Assembly: GCA_002293425.1 (NCBI GenBank)
Contig: DBDE01000033.1
Location: 1-44,668 of the forward strand
Direction of reading: 5' to 3'
Length of the DNA: 44,668 nucleotides
Source: Alistipes sp. UBA940
GTDB lineage: Bacteria > Bacteroidota > Bacteroidia > Bacteroidales > Rikenellaceae
Part shown: piece by piece, positions 21,997-29,761 of the stretch
Numbering within the stretch: position 1 is the first letter of the stretch
How the letters are laid out: the number at the start of each line of letters is the position of its first letter
The notes under the pieces: model-generated
Told to the model about the DNA's origin: nothing
Database searches by the model: none
The model's input: the letters and a program-made list of their open reading frames with translations, nothing else
Made by a program: the position numbers and the translations under genes

Positions 21997-22555
21997 TATT
22001 TTTTTGGTCGACGACCATCGGCTTTTTCGCGATGGGTTGCGGCGGCTTTTGTCGGCTGATGCGCGTTTTCGCGTGGTGGGAGAGGCTGGGAGCGGTGAGG
22101 AGTTTTTGGAGCTGTTGGGGGACCCTAATTTGGTCTTTATGGATATAGATATGCCTGGAATGGGGGGCATCGAGGCGACGCGAAGGGCGTTGGAGACGCA
22201 TCCCGACTTGAAGGTTGTCGCTTTGTCGATGCACGGGGACGAGGAGTTTTATCGGCCGATGATGGCTGCGGGTGCGGTCGGATTTCTTCCCAAGGATTCC
22301 ACTATGGAGCAGGTTGTGGCTACGGTTTTAGGGGTGGTGGATTATAAAGGCGCGCCGGTTCGGGAGCTTTCCGAACGCGAGAAGGAGGTGCTTCCTTTGA
22401 TATGCCAGGGGCTTTCGACTCAGCAGATCGCTCAGCGGTTGTTCATTTCGCCGCGCACGGTGGATAAGCACCGCGCCAGTATTCTCGACAAGACCGGTTG
22501 TCCCAATACCGCCTCGCTGGTGGTTTGGGCGGTGCGAGGCGGGCTTTACAGTTGA
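21989..22555 (+). CDS. NarL/FixJ-family response regulator
   Basis: 188 residues. Receiver domain at 1-115 with the acidic pocket Asp8/Asp9, phosphoacceptor Asp52 (VFMDIDMPGMGG) and Lys in LPKDS. A LuxR-type helix-turn-helix follows (about 124-185: LSEREKEVLPLICQGL...ISPRTVDKHRASIL). The start at 21989 is chosen because it gives a standard receiver N-terminus (MVDIFLVDDH); earlier in-frame starts lie inside the kinase gene. Targets are unknown. Its last 10 bases overlap tail to tail with the acyl-CoA ligase gene on the other strand, with no terminator visible between them. Confidence 0.94.
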   Translation: MVDIFLVDDHRLFRDGLRRLLSADARFRVVGEAGSGEEFLELLGDPNLVFMDIDMPGMGGIEATRRALETHPDLKVVALSMHGDEEFYRPMMAAGAVGFLPKDSTMEQVVATVLGVVDYKGAPVRELSEREKEVLPLICQGLSTQQIAQRLFISPRTVDKHRASILDKTGCPNTASLVVWAVRGGLYS

Positions 22556-24204
22556 TAGAGATACCTGCGGATGCTCTTTTTTGGGGTTTTTTCAAATTCT
22601 GTTGGGTAGATAACTATGGAGGCTACCCGCTCGTAGGGGGCCACGAGGGTGTTGAGCTCGGCCAGGTTTTTCTCCATAATTTCGCCTATCGCCTCGTCCA
22701 CCACGCCCTCCGAGTGGGCGGTTTCATAGTCGGGATAGATCAACGCGGTCAGTTTTCCGTTCCGCTCGACAACCAGCGACTCCATCACCAGATAGAGGTT
22801 GTTCAACTTGGCCTCGATCTCTTCGGGATAGACGTTTTGGCCGCTGGGCGACAGGATCATAGTTTTCGATCGACCTCTTATGTACAGGGTTCCGTCGGGG
22901 TCCATCGTTCCCATATCGCCGGTGTGGAGCCAGCCGTTTTTGAGCACTTCGCGGGTGGCGGTTTCGTTTTTATAGTATCCTTTCATCACCTGTTCGCCTT
23001 TCACTATCAGCTCGCCGGCGACGTGTTGCGGATCGGGCGAGTCGATTTTGGCTTCGAGGTAGCCTTCCAGAACCTTTCCCACCGAGCCAGGCTTGAACTC
23101 CGTCCAATAGGTGTAGCTTATCAGGGGGGCGGTTTCGGTCATTCCGTAGCCCACCGTGATGGGGAATTTTATGCGCATTAGGAACTCTTCGGTGTCGGGA
23201 CTCAGTGCCGCTCCGCCGACGATGAACTGTCCCACTTCGCCTCCGAAGGCGTCCAGAAGTTTTTTGCGAATGGTGGCATAGATGGCTTGGTCGATCAGGG
23301 GAAGTTTCAGTGCCAGCCTCATCGGCCCCTTTTCGAGGAGCGGTGCGACCTGTTTGCGATAGACTTTTTCCAACACCAGCGGCACGCAGCAGATCAGATG
23401 GGGCTTCACCTCCGCCATCGCTTCCATCAGGATTTTGGCTGCCGGAATTTTGCCCAGCAGCGTCACGTGAACTCCCTCGGCCATCGGACACAGGAAGTCG
23501 AATGCACAACCATAGGCGTGGGCGAGCGGCAGGAACGACAAAATCCGGCTACCTTTGAAGTAGATGTGCTGGTCGATGGCAAATTGCACCATTGCCGTCA
23601 GGTTGTTGACCGTCAGCATCACCCCTTTGCTGTAACCGGTGGTGCCGGAGGTGTAGTTCAGCAACACAACTGCATCGTTGGGAACGTCGGGATATTTGAT
23701 GTCTTCGGCCGAGAAGCCCCGCGGGTACGCTTCGCGATAGTGACGGGTTATGTCTTTGCGAAATTTCTGCAAACTGTGGCCTTGGCGTTCGTAGACCAGA
23801 TGGAAGTCGGTGAGCGAGAAGACAGCCTCCACTTTTTCGACCCTGTCGGGTTCGATGACGTCGAAATAATTATCCCCAACGAAAAGCAATCGGCTTTCGG
23901 AGTGGTTGATGATGTGGATTATGTCGTTTGAGTTGAAGTCTTGCAAGATGGGCACGATGGTCGCCCCGTAGGTCATTGCGGCCAGATAGGTGATGCACCA
24001 GCGCGGATTGGCGCGCCCCAGCAGGGCAATTTTATCCCCGGGCTTGATGTCGGCTTTTTTGAACAGCAGGTGGAGTTTGGCGATCTCCTTGGCCATCTCA
24101 TAATAAGAAAAAGTCTCGTTCTTAAAATAATCGGTCAGGGCTGGCAGTTCGCGGTTTTGGCGAAAGCTGGCCTCGTAAATTCTTATCAAATTAACACTCA
24201 GCAT
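22546..24204 (-). CDS. Long-chain acyl-CoA synthetase / AMP-forming ligase
   Basis: 552 residues, ANL superfamily. Seen: the P-loop VLLNYTSGTTGYSKGVMLTVNN (near 180-200), adenine motif GYGMTETAPLIS, GWLHTGDMGTMDPDGTLYIRGRSK, the hinge, and the catalytic C-terminal Lys in EFEKTPKKSIRRYLY. It activates fatty acids with ATP and CoA; chain length cannot be told. It is the last gene of the xseA-xseB-methyltransferase operon; its ATG overlaps the methyltransferase 3' end by 7 bases. The 3' end overlaps the response regulator gene. Confidence 0.93.
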   Translation of the reverse strand: MLSVNLIRIYEASFRQNRELPALTDYFKNETFSYYEMAKEIAKLHLLFKKADIKPGDKIALLGRANPRWCITYLAAMTYGATIVPILQDFNSNDIIHIINHSESRLLFVGDNYFDVIEPDRVEKVEAVFSLTDFHLVYERQGHSLQKFRKDITRHYREAYPRGFSAEDIKYPDVPNDAVVLLNYTSGTTGYSKGVMLTVNNLTAMVQFAIDQHIYFKGSRILSFLPLAHAYGCAFDFLCPMAEGVHVTLLGKIPAAKILMEAMAEVKPHLICCVPLVLEKVYRKQVAPLLEKGPMRLALKLPLIDQAIYATIRKKLLDAFGGEVGQFIVGGAALSPDTEEFLMRIKFPITVGYGMTETAPLISYTYWTEFKPGSVGKVLEGYLEAKIDSPDPQHVAGELIVKGEQVMKGYYKNETATREVLKNGWLHTGDMGTMDPDGTLYIRGRSKTMILSPSGQNVYPEEIEAKLNNLYLVMESLVVERNGKLTALIYPDYETAHSEGVVDEAIGEIMEKNLAELNTLVAPYERVASIVIYPTEFEKTPKKSIRRYLYQL

Positions 24205-25073
24205 TTCCGTACAATATAAATCGGTTCGTATCTGAGGCCGAAACGCTGTCGTTCGGCATCGGTTAACGATGCAAGATAGTCAATTTTTTCGACATTCCAA
24301 CCCGCCGCGGCGAGACGGTCGGCGTAATCGCGGCCGTAGATGCGCCGGTGGTCATATTGACCGAAAACTTTTGTCCGCTCGGCGGGATCGATTATGGTGT
24401 CGTCCTCGAAAGTCTCTGCGCGCGTCTCGTCCACCGGCGACAGCAACACGCCCCAACCGCCCTGTTTGGTCACTCGATGGAGTTCGCGCATCGCCTTTCG
24501 GTCGTCGCCCACGTGCTCCAACACGTGATTGCACATCACCACATCGAACGAACAGTCGGGGAACGGGATCGCCTGAACGTCCATTTTCACATCGGCGAGC
24601 GGACTTTCGAGATCAGCGGTGATATATTGTCGTGATCGCGGCCCGTCTGTCGCGCTTCCTCGTTTCTCGCTCGGGTCCGTGCCGGTATGTACTGTCCCCT
24701 CGTTCGCAACTTCGGTCAGCGCAACATCTGCACCACGCTGACGACAATATGGTTTTTCGAGTTTCTGAAATTTTTTGGAAAGACATATTTCCGGCGCGAC
24801 GTGCAGAAATCTGACATCCCCATCCTGCAAACTCGTCTCCCGCTCCAACCACAGCCACAGCAGCCGATGCCGTTCGAGCGACAGACAGCCCGGGCACAAC
24901 GCCCCCTTGCGAACATCGACATAGCCATAAGGCAAAAACCGCCGGAACCGCCCGCCGCAAACGGGACACTCCACCCCCTCGCCCCGATACAGCACGCTCA
25001 CAAGCGGCATTACCCACCGCGCCACGCGCTGCAACAGCGACCGCGGAACCCTATTGAGGATCAGCCGGATCAT
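24198..25073 (-). CDS. Zinc-ribbon class I SAM methyltransferase with 41-residue in-frame insertion
   Basis: 291 residues. N-terminal zinc-ribbon-like cysteines (C36PVC, C60PGC), then a Rossmann methyltransferase with RFLHVAPEICLSKKFQK, ITADLESPLADVKMD, IPFPDCSFDVVMCNHVLEHV and GGWGVLLSP, the pattern of class I enzymes acting on small molecules or glycans. Between LEKPY109 and ITADLES the chain carries 41 extra residues (110-150), hydrophilic and unlike the rest. Their DNA is bounded by inverted repeats and a TAT codon is duplicated at both ends, so the pre-insertion sequence is probably EKPYITADLES. The frame is kept, so the protein may still fold, with a loop between motifs I and II. The start overlaps the xseB 3' end by 23 bases. 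Substrate unknown. Confidence 0.85.
   Translation of the reverse strand: MIRLILNRVPRSLLQRVARWVMPLVSVLYRGEGVECPVCGGRFRRFLPYGYVDVRKGALCPGCLSLERHRLLWLWLERETSLQDGDVRFLHVAPEICLSKKFQKLEKPYCRQRGADVALTEVANEGTVHTGTDPSEKRGSATDGPRSRQYITADLESPLADVKMDVQAIPFPDCSFDVVMCNHVLEHVGDDRKAMRELHRVTKQGGWGVLLSPVDETRAETFEDDTIIDPAERTKVFGQYDHRRIYGRDYADRLAAAGWNVEKIDYLASLTDAERQRFGLRYEPIYIVRKC
24624..24750. mobile_element. Small non-autonomous element inserted in frame in methyltransferase gene
   Basis: Ends are 18-bp imperfect inverted repeats: ATATTGTCGTGATCGCGG at 24624-24641 against the complement of 24733-24750, ATATTGTCGTCAGCGTGG (15 of 18 matching, outer 10 perfect). In coding sense a TAT codon occurs at both edges, giving a net 123-bp insertion, exactly 41 codons. 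It has no stop in the host frame and no gene of its own. Confidence 0.65.
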
Positions 25074-25257
25074 TGAGCACGTCGCTTACCTCTTTTTCGG
25101 CTTTTGCCAATCGCTGTTTGCACCACGCGATGAGCTCGGTGGCCCGGCGGACTCGTGCGGCCAGGGTATCGACATCCATCGAGGCGTCGTTGAACCCGGC
25201 CACTATTTTCTCGACCTCGGCAATCGCCTCGACATAACTTTTCGGTTCTTTTTCCAT
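25051..25257 (-). CDS. xseB: Exodeoxyribonuclease VII small subunit
   Basis: 68 residues, usual size. The helical pattern SYVEAIAEVEKIVAGFND...DVDTLAARVRRATELIAWCKQRLAKAEKEV is the XseB family. Several XseB subunits bind one XseA to form the nuclease that degrades single-stranded DNA to oligonucleotides. It starts 13 bases after the xseA stop, and its own end overlaps the methyltransferase start. Confidence 0.93.
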   Translation of the reverse strand: MEKEPKSYVEAIAEVEKIVAGFNDASMDVDTLAARVRRATELIAWCKQRLAKAEKEVSDVLNDPADPQ

Positions 25258-25270
25258 ATTTTAGTTATTA

Positions 25271-26551
25271 TTATATAGTCTTCGCCTTAACACTCCCCTT
25301 TGCCAAAGTTATATCCATCACCTGCCCCTCCGACAGCTCCGCCGCATCTCTCACCGCGCGGCCGTCGGCACGCACAACGGCAAACCCGAGTGAGAGAATA
25401 TTCTCCGGCCGCCGCGCCTCGACAATCTCGCCATAAGAGGCCAACCGCTCCGCCAGTAGGGCAAGCATCATCGTCGGACGCTCCGCAAAAAAAGCCCCGA
25501 AACCCGTCAGCAAGTTGTTCTCACGCAACAGACGCTCGCTCGAAAGACGCGCAACCTCGCCGCCCAATCGCCCGAGCCGCAGCTCCATCCGCCGCGTCAT
25601 CTCCACCGCACCCAGCGACACCACCCGCCCGATGCGCTCCAGTCGCAACTTTTCGGCACCCAAAAAATTCTCCGAAAAAGTGGATACCCGAAAATAAAGC
25701 CCCTCCAAAAAATCCCACACCTCGCTCAATCCCTCCGCAAGCCACACCGCCACCGCCGTGGGGGTCTTCAATTCCATCGCCGCAACCATATCGACCACGC
25801 TCCGGTCCTTGTCGTGACCTATGCCCGTGACGACCGGCAGCGGAAATTGCGCCACGTGCGACGCCAACCGATAACCGTCGAACGCCGACAAATCGCTCGT
25901 CGACCCGCCGCCCCGCAGGATAACCACCGCGTCGAACTCATCCGTCCGCTCGGCAATGCGCTCCAACGCCCCCACAATCGACTCCTCCGTAGCCAACCCC
26001 TGCATCACCGCCTCGAAATGTTCCACGCGGAACAAATACGGAAATCTGTCCAATTCCTGCAAAAAATCGCGATAACCCGCCGCACCGCTCGCCGAAATGA
26101 CCGCCACACGTTGCACCACCGCCGGAAAACCGACCGAGCGATTCATATCCCAAACGCCGTCGGAATGCAATTGCGCGATGGTCAGTTGCCGCTGACGCTC
26201 CCTCTCGCCCAATGTGTAAGCGGGATCGATGTCGGAAATGGTGAGCGAAAAACCATACAGCTCGTGATAACCCACCGTCGCTTTCACCAAAATCCGCATC
26301 CCCGCCTCGATTGCCGAACCGGTCTGGGCACGGAAAATATCGGACATCTTGCCCCACTGCGCCCGCCACGCCACTGCACGAGTAGAAGCACTCGGCACCG
26401 CACCCTCGCCCTTCTCCACCAACTCCAAATAGCAATGGCCCGAAGAGCCATTCACCCGAATGTCGGCCACATCCGCCGCCACCCAAACCGGCAACGGAAA
26501 AGCCTTTTCCAAAGCCAGCCTGACGGCGGAAAGTAACTCGCCCAAAGACAT
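25271..26551 (-). CDS. xseA: Exodeoxyribonuclease VII large subunit
   Basis: About 426 residues. An N-terminal OB domain (MSLGELLSAVRLALEKAFPLPVWVAADV...GHCYLELVE) is followed by the catalytic region with VISASGAAGYRDFLQEL, DAVVILRGGGSTSDLSAFD and VTGIGHDKDRSVVDMVA, then a coiled-coil arm and a C-terminal SLGFAVVRADGRAV segment. The start at 26551 is chosen because upstream Met codons at 26569 and 26578 fall at or inside the promoter: the -7 element is at 26576-26583, so 26569 would need a leaderless message and 26578 is impossible from that promoter. It heads the operon xseA-xseB-methyltransferase-acyl-CoA ligase. Confidence 0.95.
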   Translation of the reverse strand: MSLGELLSAVRLALEKAFPLPVWVAADVADIRVNGSSGHCYLELVEKGEGAVPSASTRAVAWRAQWGKMSDIFRAQTGSAIEAGMRILVKATVGYHELYGFSLTISDIDPAYTLGERERQRQLTIAQLHSDGVWDMNRSVGFPAVVQRVAVISASGAAGYRDFLQELDRFPYLFRVEHFEAVMQGLATEESIVGALERIAERTDEFDAVVILRGGGSTSDLSAFDGYRLASHVAQFPLPVVTGIGHDKDRSVVDMVAAMELKTPTAVAVWLAEGLSEVWDFLEGLYFRVSTFSENFLGAEKLRLERIGRVVSLGAVEMTRRMELRLGRLGGEVARLSSERLLRENNLLTGFGAFFAERPTMMLALLAERLASYGEIVEARRPENILSLGFAVVRADGRAVRDAAELSEGQVMDITLAKGSVKAKTI

Positions 26552-26575
26552 GTGAGTTTTTGTCGACATCAAACG

Positions 26576-26583
26576 CAAAGATA
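26576..26583 (-). promoter_or_regulatory. Promoter -7 element of xseA operon
   Basis: Reads TATCTTTG then C on the minus strand. Its upstream side is immediately an AATTACG heptamer array. Confidence 0.7.
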
Positions 26584-26681
26584 ATTACGAATTACGAATT
26601 TGCGACAAGCCGAAAGCAATAAAAGTTATTTTAATTGCTGAGGCGCGAATGCAAATCAATTTATTAATTACGAATTACGAG
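26583..26681. repeat. Two heptamer arrays flanking an inverted repeat in xseA-prfA divergent region
   Basis: (AATTACG)2AATTTGCG at 26583-26604 and (AATTACG)2AGTTGCG at 26666-26686 are direct repeats of about 20 bp. Between them AGCAAT (26615-26620) and ATTGCT (26634-26639) form an inverted repeat with a partly paired AT-rich centre. The arrays lie in the -33 regions of both divergent promoters. Confidence 0.75.
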
Positions 26682-26696
26682 TTGCGGAAAAATGTG

Positions 26697-26704
26697 TAAT
26701 TTTG
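26697..26704 (+). promoter_or_regulatory. Promoter -7 element of prfA
   Basis: TAATTTTG followed by C, full match to TAnnTTTG, 7 bases before the ATG at 26712; the mRNA is probably leaderless or nearly so. Confidence 0.68.
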
Positions 26705-26711
26705 CACGATT

Positions 26712-27797
26712 ATGGCAGACAACATTATATTGAGCCGCCTGGACGGTCTGAGGGCAAAGTACGCCGAGGTGGAGGCACAGATGAACGCCCCCGACGCGAT
26801 GGGCGATATGAAGCGGTTCGTCGCGCTGAACAAGGAGTACAAGGAGCTCGGCCCCATCATCGAGGCCAGCGAACGGTACCGAACCGCCTGCTCCAACCTC
26901 CAAGAGGCCAAAGACGTGCTCGCCAACGAGAAGGACGAAGAGTTCCGCGAGTTAGCACGGGGCGAAATTGCCGAGCTGGAGCCGCTCGTCGAGCAGTTGG
27001 AGGAGGAGATAAAACTTCTGCTCATTCCCAAGGATCCGCAGGACGACAAGAACGCCATCGTGGAGATACGCGGCGGCGCAGGTGGCGACGAGGCAGCTAT
27101 TTTTGCGGGCGACCTCTACCGGATGTACACCCACTATATCGAGAATCGGGGGTGGAAGTACGAAGTGAACAGCATCAGCGAGGGAACGAGTGGAGGGTAC
27201 AAAGAGGTGGTTATCAAGGTGATAGGCCAGGGGGTTTATGGGGTGTTGAAGTACGAAAGCGGCGTCCATCGGGTTCAGCGTGTACCCCAGACCGAAACCC
27301 AGGGGCGGGTGCACACCTCGGCGGCGAGCATTGCGGTGCTACCCGAGGCGGAGGAGTTTGACATCGAGCTCAATATGAACGACATTCGCAAAGACACATT
27401 CTGCTCCTCGGGCCCGGGCGGCCAAAGCGTCAACACCACCTATTCTGCAATCCGGCTAACCCATATTCCGACCGGCATCGTGGTGCAGTGTCAGGACCAG
27501 AAGTCGCAGTTGAAAAACTTCGACAAAGCGTTGGAAGAGCTGCGGACGCGAATCTTTAACCTCGAATATCAGAAGTATCTCGACGAAATCGCCGGCAAAC
27601 GCAAGACTATGGTGAGCACGGGAGACCGCTCGGCCAAGATCCGCACCTACAACTATCCGCAGGGGCGCGTGACCGACCATCGCATAAACTACACCATCTA
27701 CAACCTGGGACCATTTATGGATGGCGATATTCAGGATATGCTCGATCAACTCGTTGTGGCCGAAAATGCCGAACGATTAAAGGAAGCTGCATTATGA
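26712..27797 (+). CDS. prfA: Peptide chain release factor 1
   Basis: 361 residues, usual for RF1. It reads UAA and UAG in the ribosomal A site and releases the peptide. Seen: coiled N-terminal domain 1, IVEIRGGAGGDEAAIFAGDLYRMY, the stop-codon reading loop with PQT in RVQRVPQTETQGRVHTSAAS (the RF1 P-x-T type, not RF2 SPF), and the GGQ loop SSGPGGQSVNTTYSAIRLTH. The TGA stop overlaps the next ATG by four bases (ATGA). Confidence 0.97.
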   Translation: MADNIILSRLDGLRAKYAEVEAQMNAPDAMGDMKRFVALNKEYKELGPIIEASERYRTACSNLQEAKDVLANEKDEEFRELARGEIAELEPLVEQLEEEIKLLLIPKDPQDDKNAIVEIRGGAGGDEAAIFAGDLYRMYTHYIENRGWKYEVNSISEGTSGGYKEVVIKVIGQGVYGVLKYESGVHRVQRVPQTETQGRVHTSAASIAVLPEAEEFDIELNMNDIRKDTFCSSGPGGQSVNTTYSAIRLTHIPTGIVVQCQDQKSQLKNFDKALEELRTRIFNLEYQKYLDEIAGKRKTMVSTGDRSAKIRTYNYPQGRVTDHRINYTIYNLGPFMDGDIQDMLDQLVVAENAERLKEAAL

Positions 27798-27997
27798 AAA
27801 AGCAAACGCGGCAGGTGAAGTGGATGGTGTTTCTTATTCTTATGCTCCTCGTCGGCGTATGCCTTCGCTGGGCGCACATCCGAAGCGAAGCGGGCGAAGC
27901 CATTAGGCAAAGGATGAACTATTTCAAAAACCTGTCCATCAATGCACCCATCTGTTCGGCCAGCGAGCGCGCTTCGGCGGCGGGATCGGAGGCGTAG
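27794..27997 (+). CDS. Small membrane-anchored ORF coupled to prfA, overlapping pyrF
   Basis: 67 residues: basic start (MKKQTRQVK), one membrane segment (about 10-26, WMVFLILMLLVGVCLRW) and a polar tail. Start coupling to prfA by an ATGA overlap supports translation. However the last 79 bases lie opposite the coding 3' end of pyrF, and the tail encoded there (SASERASAAGSEA) looks like antisense sequence; the original stop may have been lost and the protein extended into pyrF. No family recognised. Confidence 0.4.
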   Translation: MKKQTRQVKWMVFLILMLLVGVCLRWAHIRSEAGEAIRQRMNYFKNLSINAPICSASERASAAGSEA

Positions 27998-28671
27998 ATC
28001 ACCCCGCGCGAAGAGTTGACCAAAAGGCCACACTCGCCGTTCATCCCATACTTCGCCACATCTTCCAGACTCCCCCCTTGCGCACCCACCCCGGGAACAA
28101 GCAGAAAATGGTCGGGAACAATTTTGCGAACCTCTTCGAGCGTTTCCGCCCGCGTCGCACCCACCACAAACATCATATTGTCCGCCGAGCCCCACGTCTT
28201 GGCGGTCTCAAGCACCCGTTGCCACAGAAACTCGCCGCTCTCCAACCGCAACGTCTCAAAATCGTCCGCCGATGGGTTGCTGGTGAGGGCCAGAACCACC
28301 GCCCAATCGACGTGCGACAGGAACGGCTCGACCGAGTCCCTGCCCATATATGGCGCAACCGTCACCGCATCGGCCACCCGAGCAAATGCGCGGGCGTACA
28401 TCTCGCTCGTGTTGCCAATATCGCCACGCTTGGCGTCGGCAATGATGAGCATCTCGGGGTGGTTTTCGCGAATATAGGCACACGTGCGCCCGAACTCTTC
28501 CCACCGCCCTTCATAGAACGCCAGATTGGGTTTATACGCCACAGCATACTGATGCGTAGCATCTATAATGCGCTTATTAAACTCAAAAACATCATCCCCG
28601 ACAGTATCCAATCCGACGCACAAAAAAGACCTCTTACGAAGAATCTGTTCGAAAAGTTGAGCTTTTGTCAT
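27919..28671 (-). CDS. pyrF: Orotidine 5'-phosphate decarboxylase
   Basis: 250 residues, the longer (type 2) form. It makes UMP from OMP, the last step of pyrimidine synthesis. Seen: FLCVGLDTVGD, NLAFYEGRW, the catalytic Lys/Asp segment IADAKRGDIGNTSEMYA, VVGATRAETL and LLVPGVGAQGGSLEDV. Its ATG is one base from the purE stop (TGATATG), so purE-pyrF is an operon read leftwards. Its 3' end overlaps a small ORF on the other strand. Confidence 0.96.
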   Translation of the reverse strand: MTKAQLFEQILRKRSFLCVGLDTVGDDVFEFNKRIIDATHQYAVAYKPNLAFYEGRWEEFGRTCAYIRENHPEMLIIADAKRGDIGNTSEMYARAFARVADAVTVAPYMGRDSVEPFLSHVDWAVVLALTSNPSADDFETLRLESGEFLWQRVLETAKTWGSADNMMFVVGATRAETLEEVRKIVPDHFLLVPGVGAQGGSLEDVAKYGMNGECGLLVNSSRGVIYASDPAAEARSLAEQMGALMDRFLK

Positions 28672-28672
28672 A

Positions 28673-29185
28673 TCAATTGGTTTTATACGGCCGTTCTATC
28701 GAGGTCAGCTCGTCGTTGGCTTTGGCAATCTTGGCGGCCAGTGATTTTTTGAAAGCCACCAGTTTTTCGCGCAAAGCACCGTCGCCCACAGAAAGTATCT
28801 GACAAGCCAAAATAGCCGCGTTCTGGGCCCCGTCTATCGCCACCGTCGCCACCGGAATGCCCGACGGCATCTGAACGATGGAGTACAAAGAGTCCACCCC
28901 GTCGATGGAATTAGACGAACGGATCGGCACCCCGATGACCGGCAGCACTGTCGAAGCCGCAACTACCCCGGGAAGATGAGCCGCACCGCCCGCCGCCGCA
29001 ACTATCACCCCGATGCCCCTGTCCGCCGCCGCTTCGGCATACTGCGCAACAAGTTCCGGCGTGCGATGTGCCGACAGCGCGTGAACCTCGTAAGGCACCT
29101 CCATCGAATCCAAAAACCCAAAGGCCGCCTCCATCACGGGAAGATCGCTGGTGCTGCCCATTATTATTCCGACACGTGGTTTCAT
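28673..29185 (-). CDS. purE: N5-carboxyaminoimidazole ribonucleotide mutase
   Basis: 170 residues, usual for class I PurE. It rearranges N5-CAIR to CAIR in purine synthesis. Seen: the start VGIIMGSTSDLPVMEAAFGF, the catalytic histidine segment SAHRTPELVAQYAEAA, GGAAHLPGVVAASTVLPVIG and the C-terminal LVAFKKSLAAKIAKAND helix. It heads the purE-pyrF operon and is divergent from hpt, so synthesis and salvage of purines share one control region. Confidence 0.96.
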   Translation of the reverse strand: MKPRVGIIMGSTSDLPVMEAAFGFLDSMEVPYEVHALSAHRTPELVAQYAEAAADRGIGVIVAAAGGAAHLPGVVAASTVLPVIGVPIRSSNSIDGVDSLYSIVQMPSGIPVATVAIDGAQNAAILACQILSVGDGALREKLVAFKKSLAAKIAKANDELTSIERPYKTN

Positions 29186-29195
29186 AATTTTTCAC

Positions 29196-29203
29196 TATTT
29201 TTG
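29196..29203 (+). promoter_or_regulatory. Promoter -7 element of hpt operon
   Basis: TATTTTTG followed by C, full match to TAnnTTTG; hpt ATG at 29219. Confidence 0.65.
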
Positions 29204-29210
29204 CGTTTTG

Positions 29211-29218
29211 CAAAAGTA
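29211..29218 (-). promoter_or_regulatory. Promoter -7 element of purE operon
   Basis: Reads TACTTTTG on the minus strand, full match to TAnnTTTG, 25 bases before the purE ATG. It lies between the hpt -7 element and the hpt start codon, so the two promoters overlap. Confidence 0.65.
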
Positions 29219-29761
29219 ATGGAAAAAATCGTAAAACTGCACGATAAAGAGTTTCGCACCCTCATTCCCGAAGCCGAGATAGACAGAGCGGTGAGCGAGC
29301 TGGCCGACAAGCTCAATGCCGATTATCGCGATCGACCCACTCCGCTGATCCTGGGGGTGCTGAATGGGGCGTTTATGTTTGCCAGCGATCTGGTGAAGAA
29401 GCTCGATTTCAATCCCGAATTGTCGTTCGTTAAGCTGTCGTCCTATTGTGGCACCGGTTCGACGGGCAAGGTGAGTGAACTTATCGGATTGAAGAACAAT
29501 TTGGAGGGGCGACACATCATTGTGTTGGAGGACATTGTCGACACGGGCGAGAGTATGGAGCATCTGCTCAAATCGTTGGAGGGTCATCGGCCGGCAAGTG
29601 TCGAGATCGCCACGCTGTTCTTTAAACCTCGTGCTTTTCGGAAAGATTTTGCGGTGAAATACCGGGCTTTGGAGATCGGCAACGAGTTCATTGTGGGCTA
29701 CGGGTTGGATTACAACGAGTTGGGGCGCAATTTCAGGGACGTTTATGTTGCCGTTGGTTGA
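29219..29761 (+). CDS. hpt: Hypoxanthine phosphoribosyltransferase
   Basis: 180 residues. It joins hypoxanthine or guanine to PRPP in purine salvage. Seen: LILGVLNGAFMFASDLVKKL, FVKLSSYCGTGSTGKV, the PRPP motif HIIVLEDIVDTGESM and FKPRAFRKDFAVKYRALEIG before the base-binding FIVGYGLDYNELGRN. The start at 29219 (MEKIVKLHDKEF) fits the family; the frame is open further upstream, but that part crosses the promoter and purE. It leads a long run of touching genes down to about 39036. Confidence 0.96.
   Translation: MEKIVKLHDKEFRTLIPEAEIDRAVSELADKLNADYRDRPTPLILGVLNGAFMFASDLVKKLDFNPELSFVKLSSYCGTGSTGKVSELIGLKNNLEGRHIIVLEDIVDTGESMEHLLKSLEGHRPASVEIATLFFKPRAFRKDFAVKYRALEIGNEFIVGYGLDYNELGRNFRDVYVAVG

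Noticed and set aside
24348..25076. Plus-strand frames opposite the methyltransferase gene
   Set aside because: Arg/His/Pro-rich antisense of a gene with clear methyltransferase motifs and operon overlaps.
28976..29218. Longer N-terminus for hpt
   Set aside because: The frame is open upstream but crosses the purE coding region and both -7 elements; the HPRT family start matches the ATG at 29219.
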